DNA from: Nocardia vaccinii NBRC 15922
GTDB lineage: Bacteria > Actinomycetota > Actinomycetes > Mycobacteriales > Mycobacteriaceae
Reading direction: 5' to 3'
Length of the DNA: 64,000 nt
Assembly: GCF_001613305.1 (NCBI RefSeq)
Contig: NZ_BDCC01000059.1
Coordinates: 1 to 64,000, forward strand
Made by a program: the position numbers and the translations under genes. Shown here piece by piece: positions 26,195 to 34,002 of this stretch. How positions within the stretch are numbered: position 1 is the stretch's first letter; the number at the start of each line of letters is the position of its first letter. A model generated the notes under the pieces. The model was not told where the DNA came from. It was given only the letters and a program-made list of their open reading frames with translations, and did no database searches.

Positions 26195-27091
26195 TCACAC
26201 GCTCCGTTGTGCCTTACTCGATTCCGAGGCCGCCTTGCTGGTTTCCTTGATCTGCTGCCAGTCGGCGTCGGAGAGGCTGGTCAAGCCGGCGAAGGTGCCC
26301 GGCCCGGCCAGCATCTGGCCGCCGTCCATCGCGATCGTCTGGCCGGTGAGGTAATCGCAGGCGTCCGAGAGCAGGAACATCGTCAGGTTGGCGAGTTCTT
26401 CGATGGTTCCGGTGCGCCCGGCCGGGATCTGGTCGGCCTGGGTGGCGCCGACCGACGATTTGTCGGTCGGATTCAGCATCTCCCATGCGTAGTCGGTTGG
26501 AATGGGTCCGGGGGCAAGGGCATTCACACGGATGCCGTACTTCGCCCATTCCACCGCGAGCGACATCGTCATCGAATGCACCGCGGCCTTCGCCATCGCC
26601 GACGGGACGACGAACGCGGACCCGGTCCATACCCAGGTGGTCAACGTGGACAGCACGCTGCCGCGCAGCCCTTCGGCGATCCACCGCCTACCGGCGGCAT
26701 GGGTGGTGTGGAACGAACCATTCATCACCGTGCTCGTGATCGCCTGGAACGCACGCGGACTCAGGTCTTTGGTCTGTGCGATGAAGTTGGCGGCGGCGTT
26801 GTTGATCACCCCCGTGAGCGGGCCGTGGTCGGACCAGATCCGCTCCATCGTCGCGTCGACACTGTCGTAGTCGCGAACATCGACCGTCTGGTAGTGCACC
26901 GCTCCGGGGCGTGTGGCAGAAGCCTCCGCCGCGGCCTCGGCCAGCACTGCCTCACGCCGTCCCCAGAGGTGAACTTCGGCGCCGTGCTCGGCGAGATGCC
27001 GCGCCACACCGCGGCCCAGTCCGGTCCCGCCGCCGGTGATCAGGATTCTCTTCCCGGACAGCAGTGTCGGCGGGAAGGTCGTGTCCGTCAT
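26195..27091 (-). CDS. SDR, 2,4-dienoyl-CoA reductase-like
   Basis: A 298-residue SDR with TGGGTGLGRGVARHLAEHGAEV and INNAAANF. The usual YxxxK is changed: the region reads SAMAKAAVHSM, keeping the Lys but with Ser at the Tyr-like position, as in mitochondrial-type 2,4-dienoyl-CoA reductase. Such enzymes reduce conjugated dienoyl-CoAs with NADPH. This fits a neighbourhood in which a BcrBC-like enzyme might make cyclic dienoyl-CoAs. Last gene of a minus-strand operon after a BadI-like crotonase and an acyl-CoA dehydrogenase. Confidence 0.82.
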   Translation of the reverse strand: MTDTTFPPTLLSGKRILITGGGTGLGRGVARHLAEHGAEVHLWGRREAVLAEAAAEASATRPGAVHYQTVDVRDYDSVDATMERIWSDHGPLTGVINNAAANFIAQTKDLSPRAFQAITSTVMNGSFHTTHAAGRRWIAEGLRGSVLSTLTTWVWTGSAFVVPSAMAKAAVHSMTMSLAVEWAKYGIRVNALAPGPIPTDYAWEMLNPTDKSSVGATQADQIPAGRTGTIEELANLTMFLLSDACDYLTGQTIAMDGGQMLAGPGTFAGLTSLSDADWQQIKETSKAASESSKAQRSV

Positions 27092-27131
27092 CAGTGCACC
27101 TCGTTATCGATGGTTCGAGCCGGCGGCCCGC

Positions 27132-28268
27132 TCACAGGCCGATATGTTTGGCGATGATCTCGCGCTGGATTTCGTTGGTGCCGCCGTAGATCGGCGGTGC
27201 GAGGGCGCGGCGAACCTGACCTTCCATGCCGTATTCGCGCGCATAGCCGTAACCGCCCATCATCTGCATTGCCTCGAGGGTGGCGTTCTTGGCGACCTCG
27301 GTGCACCGCATCTTCGCCATTGCGCTCTCGCGGGCCAGATCGTCCTCGAGTCCGGCGTCGATCTTGGTCGCGACGTCGTACACGAACGTGCGGGCGATCT
27401 CGATGTCCGTGGCGAGGTCGGCCATGCGATGCCGAAGAGCCTGGAATGTCGCGAGCGGACGGTCGAACTGTTCCCGTTCCCGCACGTAGGCGACCGCGTC
27501 GTCGAGAGCACGCCGAGCACCGCCGATACTCATAGCGGCGATGATCAGACGTTCGATGCTCAGCCCGCGCATGAGCTGCTTCCACGCATTGCGCGCTTCG
27601 CCCACCACGGCCGAAGCGGGCACCTCGACATCGCTGAAGAATACGTCGTTGCAGGTGTGCGCTTCCATTGTCTCGATGCCGCGGATGGTCAGGCCGGGCG
27701 CGTCGGTGGGCACCATCAGCAGGGTCATGCCCTGGTGTTTTCCGCCCGAGTTGTCCTCACGGGCCAAGACCAGGAGATGTTCGGAGACATGGGCCGCGGA
27801 GATCCAGGTTTTCTGACCGTTGATCAGATACCGGTCGCCGTCGCGGCGGGCGGTGACTCGCAGCCCGGCCAGATCGGACCCGGCGCCGGGCTCACTGAGC
27901 GCGATCGCCTCGAGGCGGCCCTCGGTGAGATTACCGACGATCGTCTTCTTCTGTTCGTTGTTGCCCCACCGCATATATGTCTGTGCCGCGGTGAGACCGG
28001 TTGAATACCCGGTGATCGGCGCGAGGCCCCGTGCCGATTCCTCCAAAAAGATACATTCATCGACGAAACCGGCTCCGCCACCACCGAATTCGGCGGGCAG
28101 CGACACACCGAGCCATCCGTTGCGGGCCATGTCGGCCAGTACCTGAGGGCTGTTCGACAGTTTTCCGCCGTCGGTGACCGCGTCCCGCTGTGCGACTGTC
28201 GCGAGCTGGCGGCGGCAGTACGCGGTGACTGCGGCTGCGAACTCACGCTGTTCGGTTGAGAACTGCAA
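27132..28268 (-). CDS. Acyl-CoA dehydrogenase (medium/short-chain type)
   Basis: A complete 378-residue FAD-dependent acyl-CoA dehydrogenase with ALSEPGAGSDLAGL, KTWISAAH and the C-terminal YGGTNEIQREIIA, where Glu366 is the usual catalytic base of short/medium-chain enzymes. A TTG start at 28268 is used, one base after the stop of the BadI-like gene, indicating tight coupling. The substrate may be a cyclic or ring-opened acyl-CoA from the same operon. Confidence 0.87.
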   Translation of the reverse strand: MQFSTEQREFAAAVTAYCRRQLATVAQRDAVTDGGKLSNSPQVLADMARNGWLGVSLPAEFGGGGAGFVDECIFLEESARGLAPITGYSTGLTAAQTYMRWGNNEQKKTIVGNLTEGRLEAIALSEPGAGSDLAGLRVTARRDGDRYLINGQKTWISAAHVSEHLLVLAREDNSGGKHQGMTLLMVPTDAPGLTIRGIETMEAHTCNDVFFSDVEVPASAVVGEARNAWKQLMRGLSIERLIIAAMSIGGARRALDDAVAYVREREQFDRPLATFQALRHRMADLATDIEIARTFVYDVATKIDAGLEDDLARESAMAKMRCTEVAKNATLEAMQMMGGYGYAREYGMEGQVRRALAPPIYGGTNEIQREIIAKHIGL

Positions 28269-28269
28269 A

Positions 28270-29064
28270 TCACTTACCCCGGTACGGCGAGAAGTCGGGC
28301 TTGCGCTTCTCGTTGAATGCGGTGATACCTTCCTGGGCCTCCGGCGTTTCGCCGAACATCGCCAGCGTCGAGTAGGCCATGGTGCCGATGCTCACGAAGT
28401 GCTCGGTATCAGTGTTCATCGACTGCTTGAGCACCTTCAGTGCCGTCGGCGAGAAGTCGAGCATCTGATCGGCCCATGCACGCACCTCGGCCTCGAGGTC
28501 GGCGGCGGGCACCACCTTGTTGACCAGGCCCCACTCCAGAGCCTCCTGTGCCGATAGCCGGCGCAGCATGAACCAGATCTCCCGCGCCCGTTTCTCCCCG
28601 ACGACACGGGCCAGATAGCCGGAACCGAGGCCGGCGTCGAAGGAACCCACCCGGGGGCCGTTCTGCCCGAACTGCGCGGTGTCGGCGGCGATCGTCAGGT
28701 CGCACAGCACGTGCAGCACGTGGCCGCCACCAATCGCGAGCCCGTTCACCGCCGCGATCACCGGCTTCGGAGCGTCGCGGATTACCCGGTGCAGCGCCTC
28801 GACCTCGAACAGTCCGCTCGCCGAAGGGCCGTAGTCGCCGGTCTCCATCCGCTGCTTCTGGTCACCTCCGGCACAGAACGCCTTGTCGCCGGCGCCGGTC
28901 AATGCGATGACTCCGACCTCGTTGCTCGCCCATGCGCGTTTGAATGCCATGACCAGTTCGTCGACCGTTTGCGCGCGGAAGGCGTTGTAGCGCTCCGGAC
29001 GGTTGATGGTGATCCATGCCAGTCCGTTGTCGACCTCATAGGTGATGTCGGTGAATTCAGCCAT
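28270..29064 (-). CDS. BadI-like crotonase (2-ketocyclohexanecarboxyl-CoA hydrolase-like)
   Basis: A 264-residue MenB/BadI-group crotonase. Segments NRPERYNAFRAQTVDEL, GDKAFCAGGDQ, GLAIGGGHVLHVLCDLTIA, GPRVGSFDAGLGSGYLARVVGEKRAREIWFM and the EKRKPDFSPY ending fit BadI well. BadI hydrolyses the C-C bond of 2-ketocyclohexane-1-carboxyl-CoA to pimelyl-CoA. The start ATG at 29064 follows AAAGGA at wide spacing; upstream ATGs in frame exist. First gene of the operon, with the operator at 29115-29129 upstream. This is the second MenB/BadI-type enzyme in the window. Confidence 0.8.
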   Translation of the reverse strand: MAEFTDITYEVDNGLAWITINRPERYNAFRAQTVDELVMAFKRAWASNEVGVIALTGAGDKAFCAGGDQKQRMETGDYGPSASGLFEVEALHRVIRDAPKPVIAAVNGLAIGGGHVLHVLCDLTIAADTAQFGQNGPRVGSFDAGLGSGYLARVVGEKRAREIWFMLRRLSAQEALEWGLVNKVVPAADLEAEVRAWADQMLDFSPTALKVLKQSMNTDTEHFVSIGTMAYSTLAMFGETPEAQEGITAFNEKRKPDFSPYRGK

Positions 29065-29114
29065 CAGACTTCGACGTCCTTTCATGACGAGGAGAGGGTT
29101 GCGCTTTGTGGTCA

Positions 29115-29129
29115 TTAGGACTGACCATT
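29115..29129. promoter_or_regulatory. FadR-like operator upstream of the BadI-like operon
   Basis: On the minus strand this reads AATGGTCAGTCCTAA, with the same GGTCAGTCC core as the sites at 13317 and 42630. It lies 51 bases upstream of the BadI-like start. The following 270 bases to 29399 hold no gene that I can support. Confidence 0.62.
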
Positions 29130-29399
29130 TGCATTACAGTAGCTTTTATCGAGCCTGGCGCGCAAGGGAGGATGTTGCTGCCTATCCGGAGGTGAGGCGG
29201 TTCTGGTCATGTGTCGCGACTACGACAGGATGGTCCCGATAGATTCGGTGGTAAGACCATTGCGGTTGCCGGGGTCTGCTCGGGGCAGTATGCCGAGGAT
29301 GCCTGAGTCGACTGGGGGCGTTGTCCCGTCGAGCGCTCTTGTCCGCGCCGTGGCCAGGCCCGGCGTGGCCGGGGTGGCTGAATGCGCGGCCTGATTGCG

Positions 29400-30239
29400 T
29401 CAATCCAGCCGCGCGATGTGGCGCCAGTGTTCGTGGGCGGCGGGGGTCGATTCGGCGCGCAGATCGCGTAGCCGCTTGGCGGCGCGCTGCCCCCGCCAGT
29501 CGGGGAGCAGGACCTCGGGCAGTCGCGGATCCATGTAGGTCATGCGGCGCAATGCCTCGGCGAGTTCTACGTGGGCGAAAAGCAATTCGTCGGCGGAGTC
29601 GTAGTGGCGGCCGTCGAACCGATCCAGAAGTTCGTCGTAGGCGCGCTCGGCGGCGTTCAGATCCCAGGACCGGCGCACGAGCTCTTCTTCGGAAATGCCA
29701 GCGGCTGCGGTGGTTCCGATGAACGACACCGTGTTCGCGGTGAGCCCCAGGGAGTCGATCGCCCTCGCCGCTTCTGCTGCTCGTCCGGTGTGCGGGGTGA
29801 CCCACACACCGGGTGTCGGATTGCCGAAGCTCGCCCAGCGGAGTGCCGCGTACAACTTCTTGCGCGTCGAGCGATGCGATTCCGGAATAGGGACGTTGAC
29901 GACGAGCCACTGACCGTCCCACTGGGTGATATCCACATCGGTGGAAAACACCCGCACATCGCCCTCGGTGAAGAGGCGATGCGCCTTGTCGGTGAGGCTC
30001 CACACCGTTTCCCGTCCGTCACGCTGCGCGGCGATCAATCCTGCGGACCCGGTTCGGGCGACCGCCTGCCTGCCGGCATGCGCTCCGAAGCCCAATCCGT
30101 CGAGCACGTAGAGCAGCGCCGCGGTCCGCACCGGTTGCCCATACGGTTCGACCAGCTCGCCGAGAACGGTGATGAGCATGGAGCGGGCACTGCGGGGCGA
30201 GGCAGCGTCCCTGGTCGGCGTCGGCTCGGCGTCGGACAT
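29400..30239 (-). CDS. PaaX-family transcriptional regulator
   Basis: A 279-residue regulator resembling PaaX, the phenylacetyl-CoA-responsive repressor: an N-terminal winged helix (SARSMLITVLGELVEPYGQPVRTAALLYVLDGLG), a central domain with WSLTDKAHRLFTEGD, and the C-terminal helical part (DLNAAERAYDELLDRF, YMDPRLPEVLLP). PaaX proteins usually sense an aryl-CoA. I start at the ATG at 30239 (MSDAEPTP). It is divergent from the BcrCB-like operon and is its most likely regulator, which hints at an aromatic acyl-CoA inducer. Confidence 0.85.
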   Translation of the reverse strand: MSDAEPTPTRDAASPRSARSMLITVLGELVEPYGQPVRTAALLYVLDGLGFGAHAGRQAVARTGSAGLIAAQRDGRETVWSLTDKAHRLFTEGDVRVFSTDVDITQWDGQWLVVNVPIPESHRSTRKKLYAALRWASFGNPTPGVWVTPHTGRAAEAARAIDSLGLTANTVSFIGTTAAAGISEEELVRRSWDLNAAERAYDELLDRFDGRHYDSADELLFAHVELAEALRRMTYMDPRLPEVLLPDWRGQRAAKRLRDLRAESTPAAHEHWRHIARLD

Positions 30240-30401
30240 CCTCCCATCGTCGCGCACGACGGTGGTGCGTTGCCACTGTGCCCCGCCCTTCACCGCGTCC
30301 AGTCCGTCACATCGCGGGGCCCGGGGTCATCCCCCCGCGGCCAGTTCGAGTACCGCCGGCACCGGCTGCGACCGAATCCTCCTGGACCACTCTTTCAACA
30401 T

Positions 30402-30437
30402 TTGACATATACGGCTACTATCTATCAAATAACGTAT
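30402..30437 (+). promoter_or_regulatory. Candidate promoter of the BcrCB-like operon
   Basis: TTGACA at 30402-30407 is a consensus -35 box; with 17-bp spacing the -10 would be TCAAAT (30425-30430), a weak match. An inverted repeat ATACG (30409-30413) / CGTAT (30433-30437) flanks it and could be a regulator site. The AT-rich character stands out from the surroundings. Confidence 0.45.
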
Positions 30438-30509
30438 CATCTAATCGGGCCGCAGAGATGCCGATCGAGCGTCTGAGGTTGCGGCCGTGCTCGAGCCGAG
30501 GGGCTGGAT

Positions 30510-31682
30510 ATGAGCGAACTGGATCCGACGGTGATGTCGGCGCTGCGAGCGGTGGCCGACGATCCGGCGACGTATGCCCGGATGTGGAAGGCGAAATTCG
30601 CAGGGCGCGCGATCGCGTCGTTCCCGATGAACTTCCCCGCCGAGATCGTGCATGCCGCCGGGGCGCTGCCGGTGATCATTCAGGACAGTCCTACCCCGAT
30701 CACCGAGGGGCGCAGCCTGCTCGCCGAGTTCTACTGCGGCTACACGCGCAGCGTCGCCGACCAGGCGGCGCTCGGTGTGCTCGACATCTTTGATGCCTTC
30801 GTCGCTGCGGATCACTGTGTGCAGTTGCTCGGCGCGGTCGATGTCATCCGCTGGACACGCCCGGGCAAACCGGTGCACTTCGCCCAATTCACCAGCGCGA
30901 TGGACGACGCCTGGACCAAACCACGGGTGCATGGGCGAATCGAGGACTTGAAACGGGAGATCGAAACGATCCTCGGTGTGACGGTGACGCAGGACAAGCT
31001 GGCCGCCAGCATCCGGTTGTTCAATCGGAATCGCGGGTTGCTGCGACAGCTCTACGACCTGCGCCGCTCCGGTCGCGCCCGGATCAAAGCCGGCGAGATG
31101 CAAGTACTGGTGAAGTCCAGCATGGTGATGGATGTCGAAGAGCACACCACGCTGCTCGATCGGTTGCTCGCCCGGCTCGGTTCGGCCGCTGAACCCCGCG
31201 CCGATCTCGTGCGCCTGCATCTGTCCGGGCATTTCTGCCACGCCCCTCGCACCGAGATCCTGGACGTAATCGAGGAATCGGGCGCGCTCGTCGTCGACGA
31301 CGACCTGTACACCGGCTTCCGCTACATCTCGACCGATGTGCCCGAATCCGGTGATCCGCTGGCCGCCCTGTCGCAGTGGTACCTCGATCGCAACCGCACC
31401 GCGCCGTGTCCTACCCGGGTGACCAGCGACGTCGACTGGGACACCTACCTGATCGACTCCCTCGAGCGAAGTCACTCCGACGGTGTCATCGTGCTGATGG
31501 CGAAGTTCTGCGAACCGCACATGCTCTACTACCCAGAATTGCGTAAGGCGCTGGAAGCCCGCGCCATTCCATTACTACTCGTGGAAACCGAACACGAGGG
31601 CAATCCGGTCGAGACCCTGCGCACCCGAGTGGAGACCTTCATCGAGCGCATTCGCCGCCAGCCCGCAGCTGCCCGGTCCTGA
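30510..31682 (+). CDS. BcrC/BadD/HgdB-like subunit of a benzoyl-CoA reductase/2-hydroxyacyl-CoA dehydratase
   Basis: A 390-residue member of the family that includes class I benzoyl-CoA reductase BcrC and 2-hydroxyacyl-CoA dehydratase subunits. Three cysteines sit where the family binds its [4Fe-4S] cluster: Cys76 (EFYCGYTRS), Cys103 (AADHCVQLL) and Cys334 (AKFCEPH). These enzymes do ATP-driven one-electron chemistry on acyl-CoAs in strict or facultative anaerobes. The ATG follows GAGGGG. It is followed at short spacing by the BcrB-like subunit and the ATPase activator. Whether it reduces an aromatic ring or dehydrates a 2-hydroxyacyl-CoA cannot be decided from sequence alone. Confidence 0.87.
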   Translation: MSELDPTVMSALRAVADDPATYARMWKAKFAGRAIASFPMNFPAEIVHAAGALPVIIQDSPTPITEGRSLLAEFYCGYTRSVADQAALGVLDIFDAFVAADHCVQLLGAVDVIRWTRPGKPVHFAQFTSAMDDAWTKPRVHGRIEDLKREIETILGVTVTQDKLAASIRLFNRNRGLLRQLYDLRRSGRARIKAGEMQVLVKSSMVMDVEEHTTLLDRLLARLGSAAEPRADLVRLHLSGHFCHAPRTEILDVIEESGALVVDDDLYTGFRYISTDVPESGDPLAALSQWYLDRNRTAPCPTRVTSDVDWDTYLIDSLERSHSDGVIVLMAKFCEPHMLYYPELRKALEARAIPLLLVETEHEGNPVETLRTRVETFIERIRRQPAAARS

Positions 31683-31710
31683 AAACCAGTTACGCACAAA
31701 GGAGTTCGCC

Positions 31711-33051
31711 GTGGCGATCCAGCACAAGAGTACCGAGAAAGCGAATCGTCTGGCCGCCACCCGAGTCGGTGGCCGCATGGTGGCCGAATACTGGGACAAC
31801 ATTTTCACCGCGAGGGAACGAGGTAAACATGTCGTCTGGTACAACGGCGCCGCGCTGAACCCGCTGTTCCAAGCGGCGGGACTCGAATGGTGTCACGGCG
31901 AGGCATTCGCCGCCCGGTTGGCCGCCCAGCATCTGGAAGAACCCGCCCAGGCGGCCGGCGCCGAATACGGTTACATCGGTGAGTTGTGCTCTTATGCGAG
32001 AACACATCTCGGATGCGCGGTACTAACCCACCAGAACGTCAACGAGCAGGCGACCGGGGTGGTGGGTATGGTCGATCAGCAGGAGCTGGCCGCCAAACTG
32101 CCCGCGCCCGACTTCTTCGTCAACGGTTACGCCGGCTGCAGCACCGGTCAGCAGTGGGACGCCATGACCTACCGAGTTTTCGATCGCAAACTCCCGCTGT
32201 TCAACGTCTCGATCCCGATGCTGTGGGGAAACAAGCCCGACGCCGGCTATATGCGAGGCGAAGAGTGGACCGAGGTGAGCAGGTATGTGGAGGGGCAGCT
32301 GCGGGAGCTGATCGGGTTCCTCGAACATCAGACCGGGCGGCCCTTCGACTGGGATGCGTTGAGCGAGAGCATGTTCTATATCAAACGTGCTTCCGAACTA
32401 CGCCTCGAGGGGATGGAGCTGTGCCGACAGGCGCCGACTCCGGCCACGTACTGGGACTGGGTGGCGAGCATCGCCCCGATCAACTTCCTCCCGGGCACCC
32501 AGGACCTCGTCGACTATTTCGCCGGTGTGAAGACCGAAATCGAGCAGCGGGTCGCCGCCGGCGTGAGTGCAGTGCACAACGAGCGCTACCGGGTGTATTT
32601 CGACGGCATCATGAACTGGAACAAGCTCGGCTTCCTGACTCGGAAATTCGCCGGATACGATGTGGCCGTCGTGGCGGGGCGCTACACTCACGAATCCTTC
32701 TGGCAGGAGCCGCAACTCATCGATACCGACAATCCGCTGCTCGGCATGGCCCAGCACTATCTGCTGTGCCCGCTCAACCACGGGTTGAAGAATCTTCAGG
32801 AACTGTTGCTGCGGCGCCTGGACGAATATGCCATCGACGGCATCGCATTCCATTCGACACGCACCTGCCGGGCGATGACGAATCCGCAGGCGATGCTGGC
32901 CCGGACCGCGGAGAGTGAGCGCGGAGTGAAATCCTTCTTCTTCGAAGGCGACGTCGCGGATGCGTCGTTCTACAACGATGAGCTTTTCGACAGCCGACTC
33001 GAGGCCATGCTGGAAGCCATCGATGTCCAGCGCATGAAATCAGTGGTGTGA
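31711..33051 (+). CDS. BcrB/BadE-like subunit of a benzoyl-CoA reductase/2-hydroxyacyl-CoA dehydratase
   Basis: A 446-residue protein, close to the usual BcrB length. Family cysteines are present: Cys93 in ELCSYARTHLG, Cys143 in GYAGCSTGQQW and Cys386 in HSTRTCRAMTNPQ; these would hold the second [4Fe-4S] cluster, with substrate near the subunit interface. The CSYARxHLG and CRAMTNPQ stretches and the size favour the BcrB/BadE side over the shorter HgdA type. GTG start with AAAGGAG upstream, 28 bases after the BcrC-like stop. Confidence 0.87.
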   Translation: MAIQHKSTEKANRLAATRVGGRMVAEYWDNIFTARERGKHVVWYNGAALNPLFQAAGLEWCHGEAFAARLAAQHLEEPAQAAGAEYGYIGELCSYARTHLGCAVLTHQNVNEQATGVVGMVDQQELAAKLPAPDFFVNGYAGCSTGQQWDAMTYRVFDRKLPLFNVSIPMLWGNKPDAGYMRGEEWTEVSRYVEGQLRELIGFLEHQTGRPFDWDALSESMFYIKRASELRLEGMELCRQAPTPATYWDWVASIAPINFLPGTQDLVDYFAGVKTEIEQRVAAGVSAVHNERYRVYFDGIMNWNKLGFLTRKFAGYDVAVVAGRYTHESFWQEPQLIDTDNPLLGMAQHYLLCPLNHGLKNLQELLLRRLDEYAIDGIAFHSTRTCRAMTNPQAMLARTAESERGVKSFFFEGDVADASFYNDELFDSRLEAMLEAIDVQRMKSVV

Positions 33052-33054
33052 GCG

Positions 33055-34002
33055 ATGGCCGGCAGTTGGTTCGTCATGGGCGTCGACCTCGGCTCGACCA
33101 CGGCGAAGGCGGTCGTCGTCGATCAGGACGGCGGCCTGAGTGGAGCGGAGGTCGTGCAGATGGGCGCGGTGAGCCCGGCCGCGGTCGCGCGCGCGATCGA
33201 CGGTGCTTTGCGCGCCGCCGGGGTCCCCGGTGGCGATATCCGCCGGACCGTCAGTACCGGCTACGGGCGCAAGTTGGTGCCGGGCGCCGACCGCAGCTTT
33301 ACCGAGATCACCTGCCATGCCCGCGGCGCCGCGGCACTGTATCCGGGTGTGCGCCTGGTGATCGACATCGGAGGTCAGGACAGCAAGGCAATCATCGTCG
33401 ACGACGACGGTCTGGTGGAGCGGTTCGCGATGAACGATCGATGTGCCAGCGGGACCGGGCGCTTCTTCGATGTGCTCGCTCGGGCGCTGGAAGTCGACAT
33501 CGGCGAGGTGGGCGAGCTGGCATTGACCGGCTCCGATGCCCTCGAGGTCAGCAGCATGTGCGCGACTTTCGCGGAGACGGAGGTCATTTCGCTGCTTGCC
33601 CAGGGTCGCGCCAAGGCCGATATCGCCGCGTCGGTGCACAGGGCGGTGGCGGCGCGCACTCTCGGTCTGGTGGCGCAGGTGGGTAAAGTGTCGCCGGTCG
33701 TGATGACCGGCGGGGTGGCGAAGAACGTGGCCGCGCTGCACTATGTGTCGCGGGCCTTGGACCGACCGGTCGAACTACTCGATCAACCGCAGATCGCAGG
33801 TGCGTATGGGGCGGGGCTGCTCGCCCGCGACGAATACCTCGGTTCGTCCGAGGCGGCGGCGCACCGCGACACCATCTCCGAAACGCATTGGGCGGCAACG
33901 ACATCAGCCGCGACACCGCATTGCCTCGAGTGTGACGGCACCTTCGAGCACGCATCGCGCACCGGCCCGATCGCGCTCGAATTGCGAAGGAGTAACCGAT
34001 GA
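33055..34002 (+). CDS. ATP-dependent activator/reductase component (BcrA/BcrD/HgdC-like ASKHA ATPase)
   Basis: A 315-residue ASKHA-fold ATPase that passes electrons to the BcrBC-like subunits while hydrolysing ATP. It shows the phosphate-1 motif GVDLGSTTAKAVVV, the DIGGQDSKAI motif, and the two cysteines that share one [4Fe-4S] cluster across the dimer: Cys130 (MNDRCASGTGRFF) and Cys169 (SSMCATFAETE). Only one ATPase gene is present, so it probably works as a homodimer like HgdC, unlike BcrA+BcrD. An unusual 40-residue C-terminal tail contains HCLEC (Cys290, Cys293). The ATG is 3 bases after the BcrB-like stop. Confidence 0.88.
   Translation: MAGSWFVMGVDLGSTTAKAVVVDQDGGLSGAEVVQMGAVSPAAVARAIDGALRAAGVPGGDIRRTVSTGYGRKLVPGADRSFTEITCHARGAAALYPGVRLVIDIGGQDSKAIIVDDDGLVERFAMNDRCASGTGRFFDVLARALEVDIGEVGELALTGSDALEVSSMCATFAETEVISLLAQGRAKADIAASVHRAVAARTLGLVAQVGKVSPVVMTGGVAKNVAALHYVSRALDRPVELLDQPQIAGAYGAGLLARDEYLGSSEAAAHRDTISETHWAATTSAATPHCLECDGTFEHASRTGPIALELRRSNR

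Noticed and set aside
29182..30003. Long minus-strand frame overlapping the PaaX-like gene
   Set aside because: Arg/His/Pro-rich translation typical of an off-frame reading in high-GC DNA; the PaaX frame has recognisable domains.
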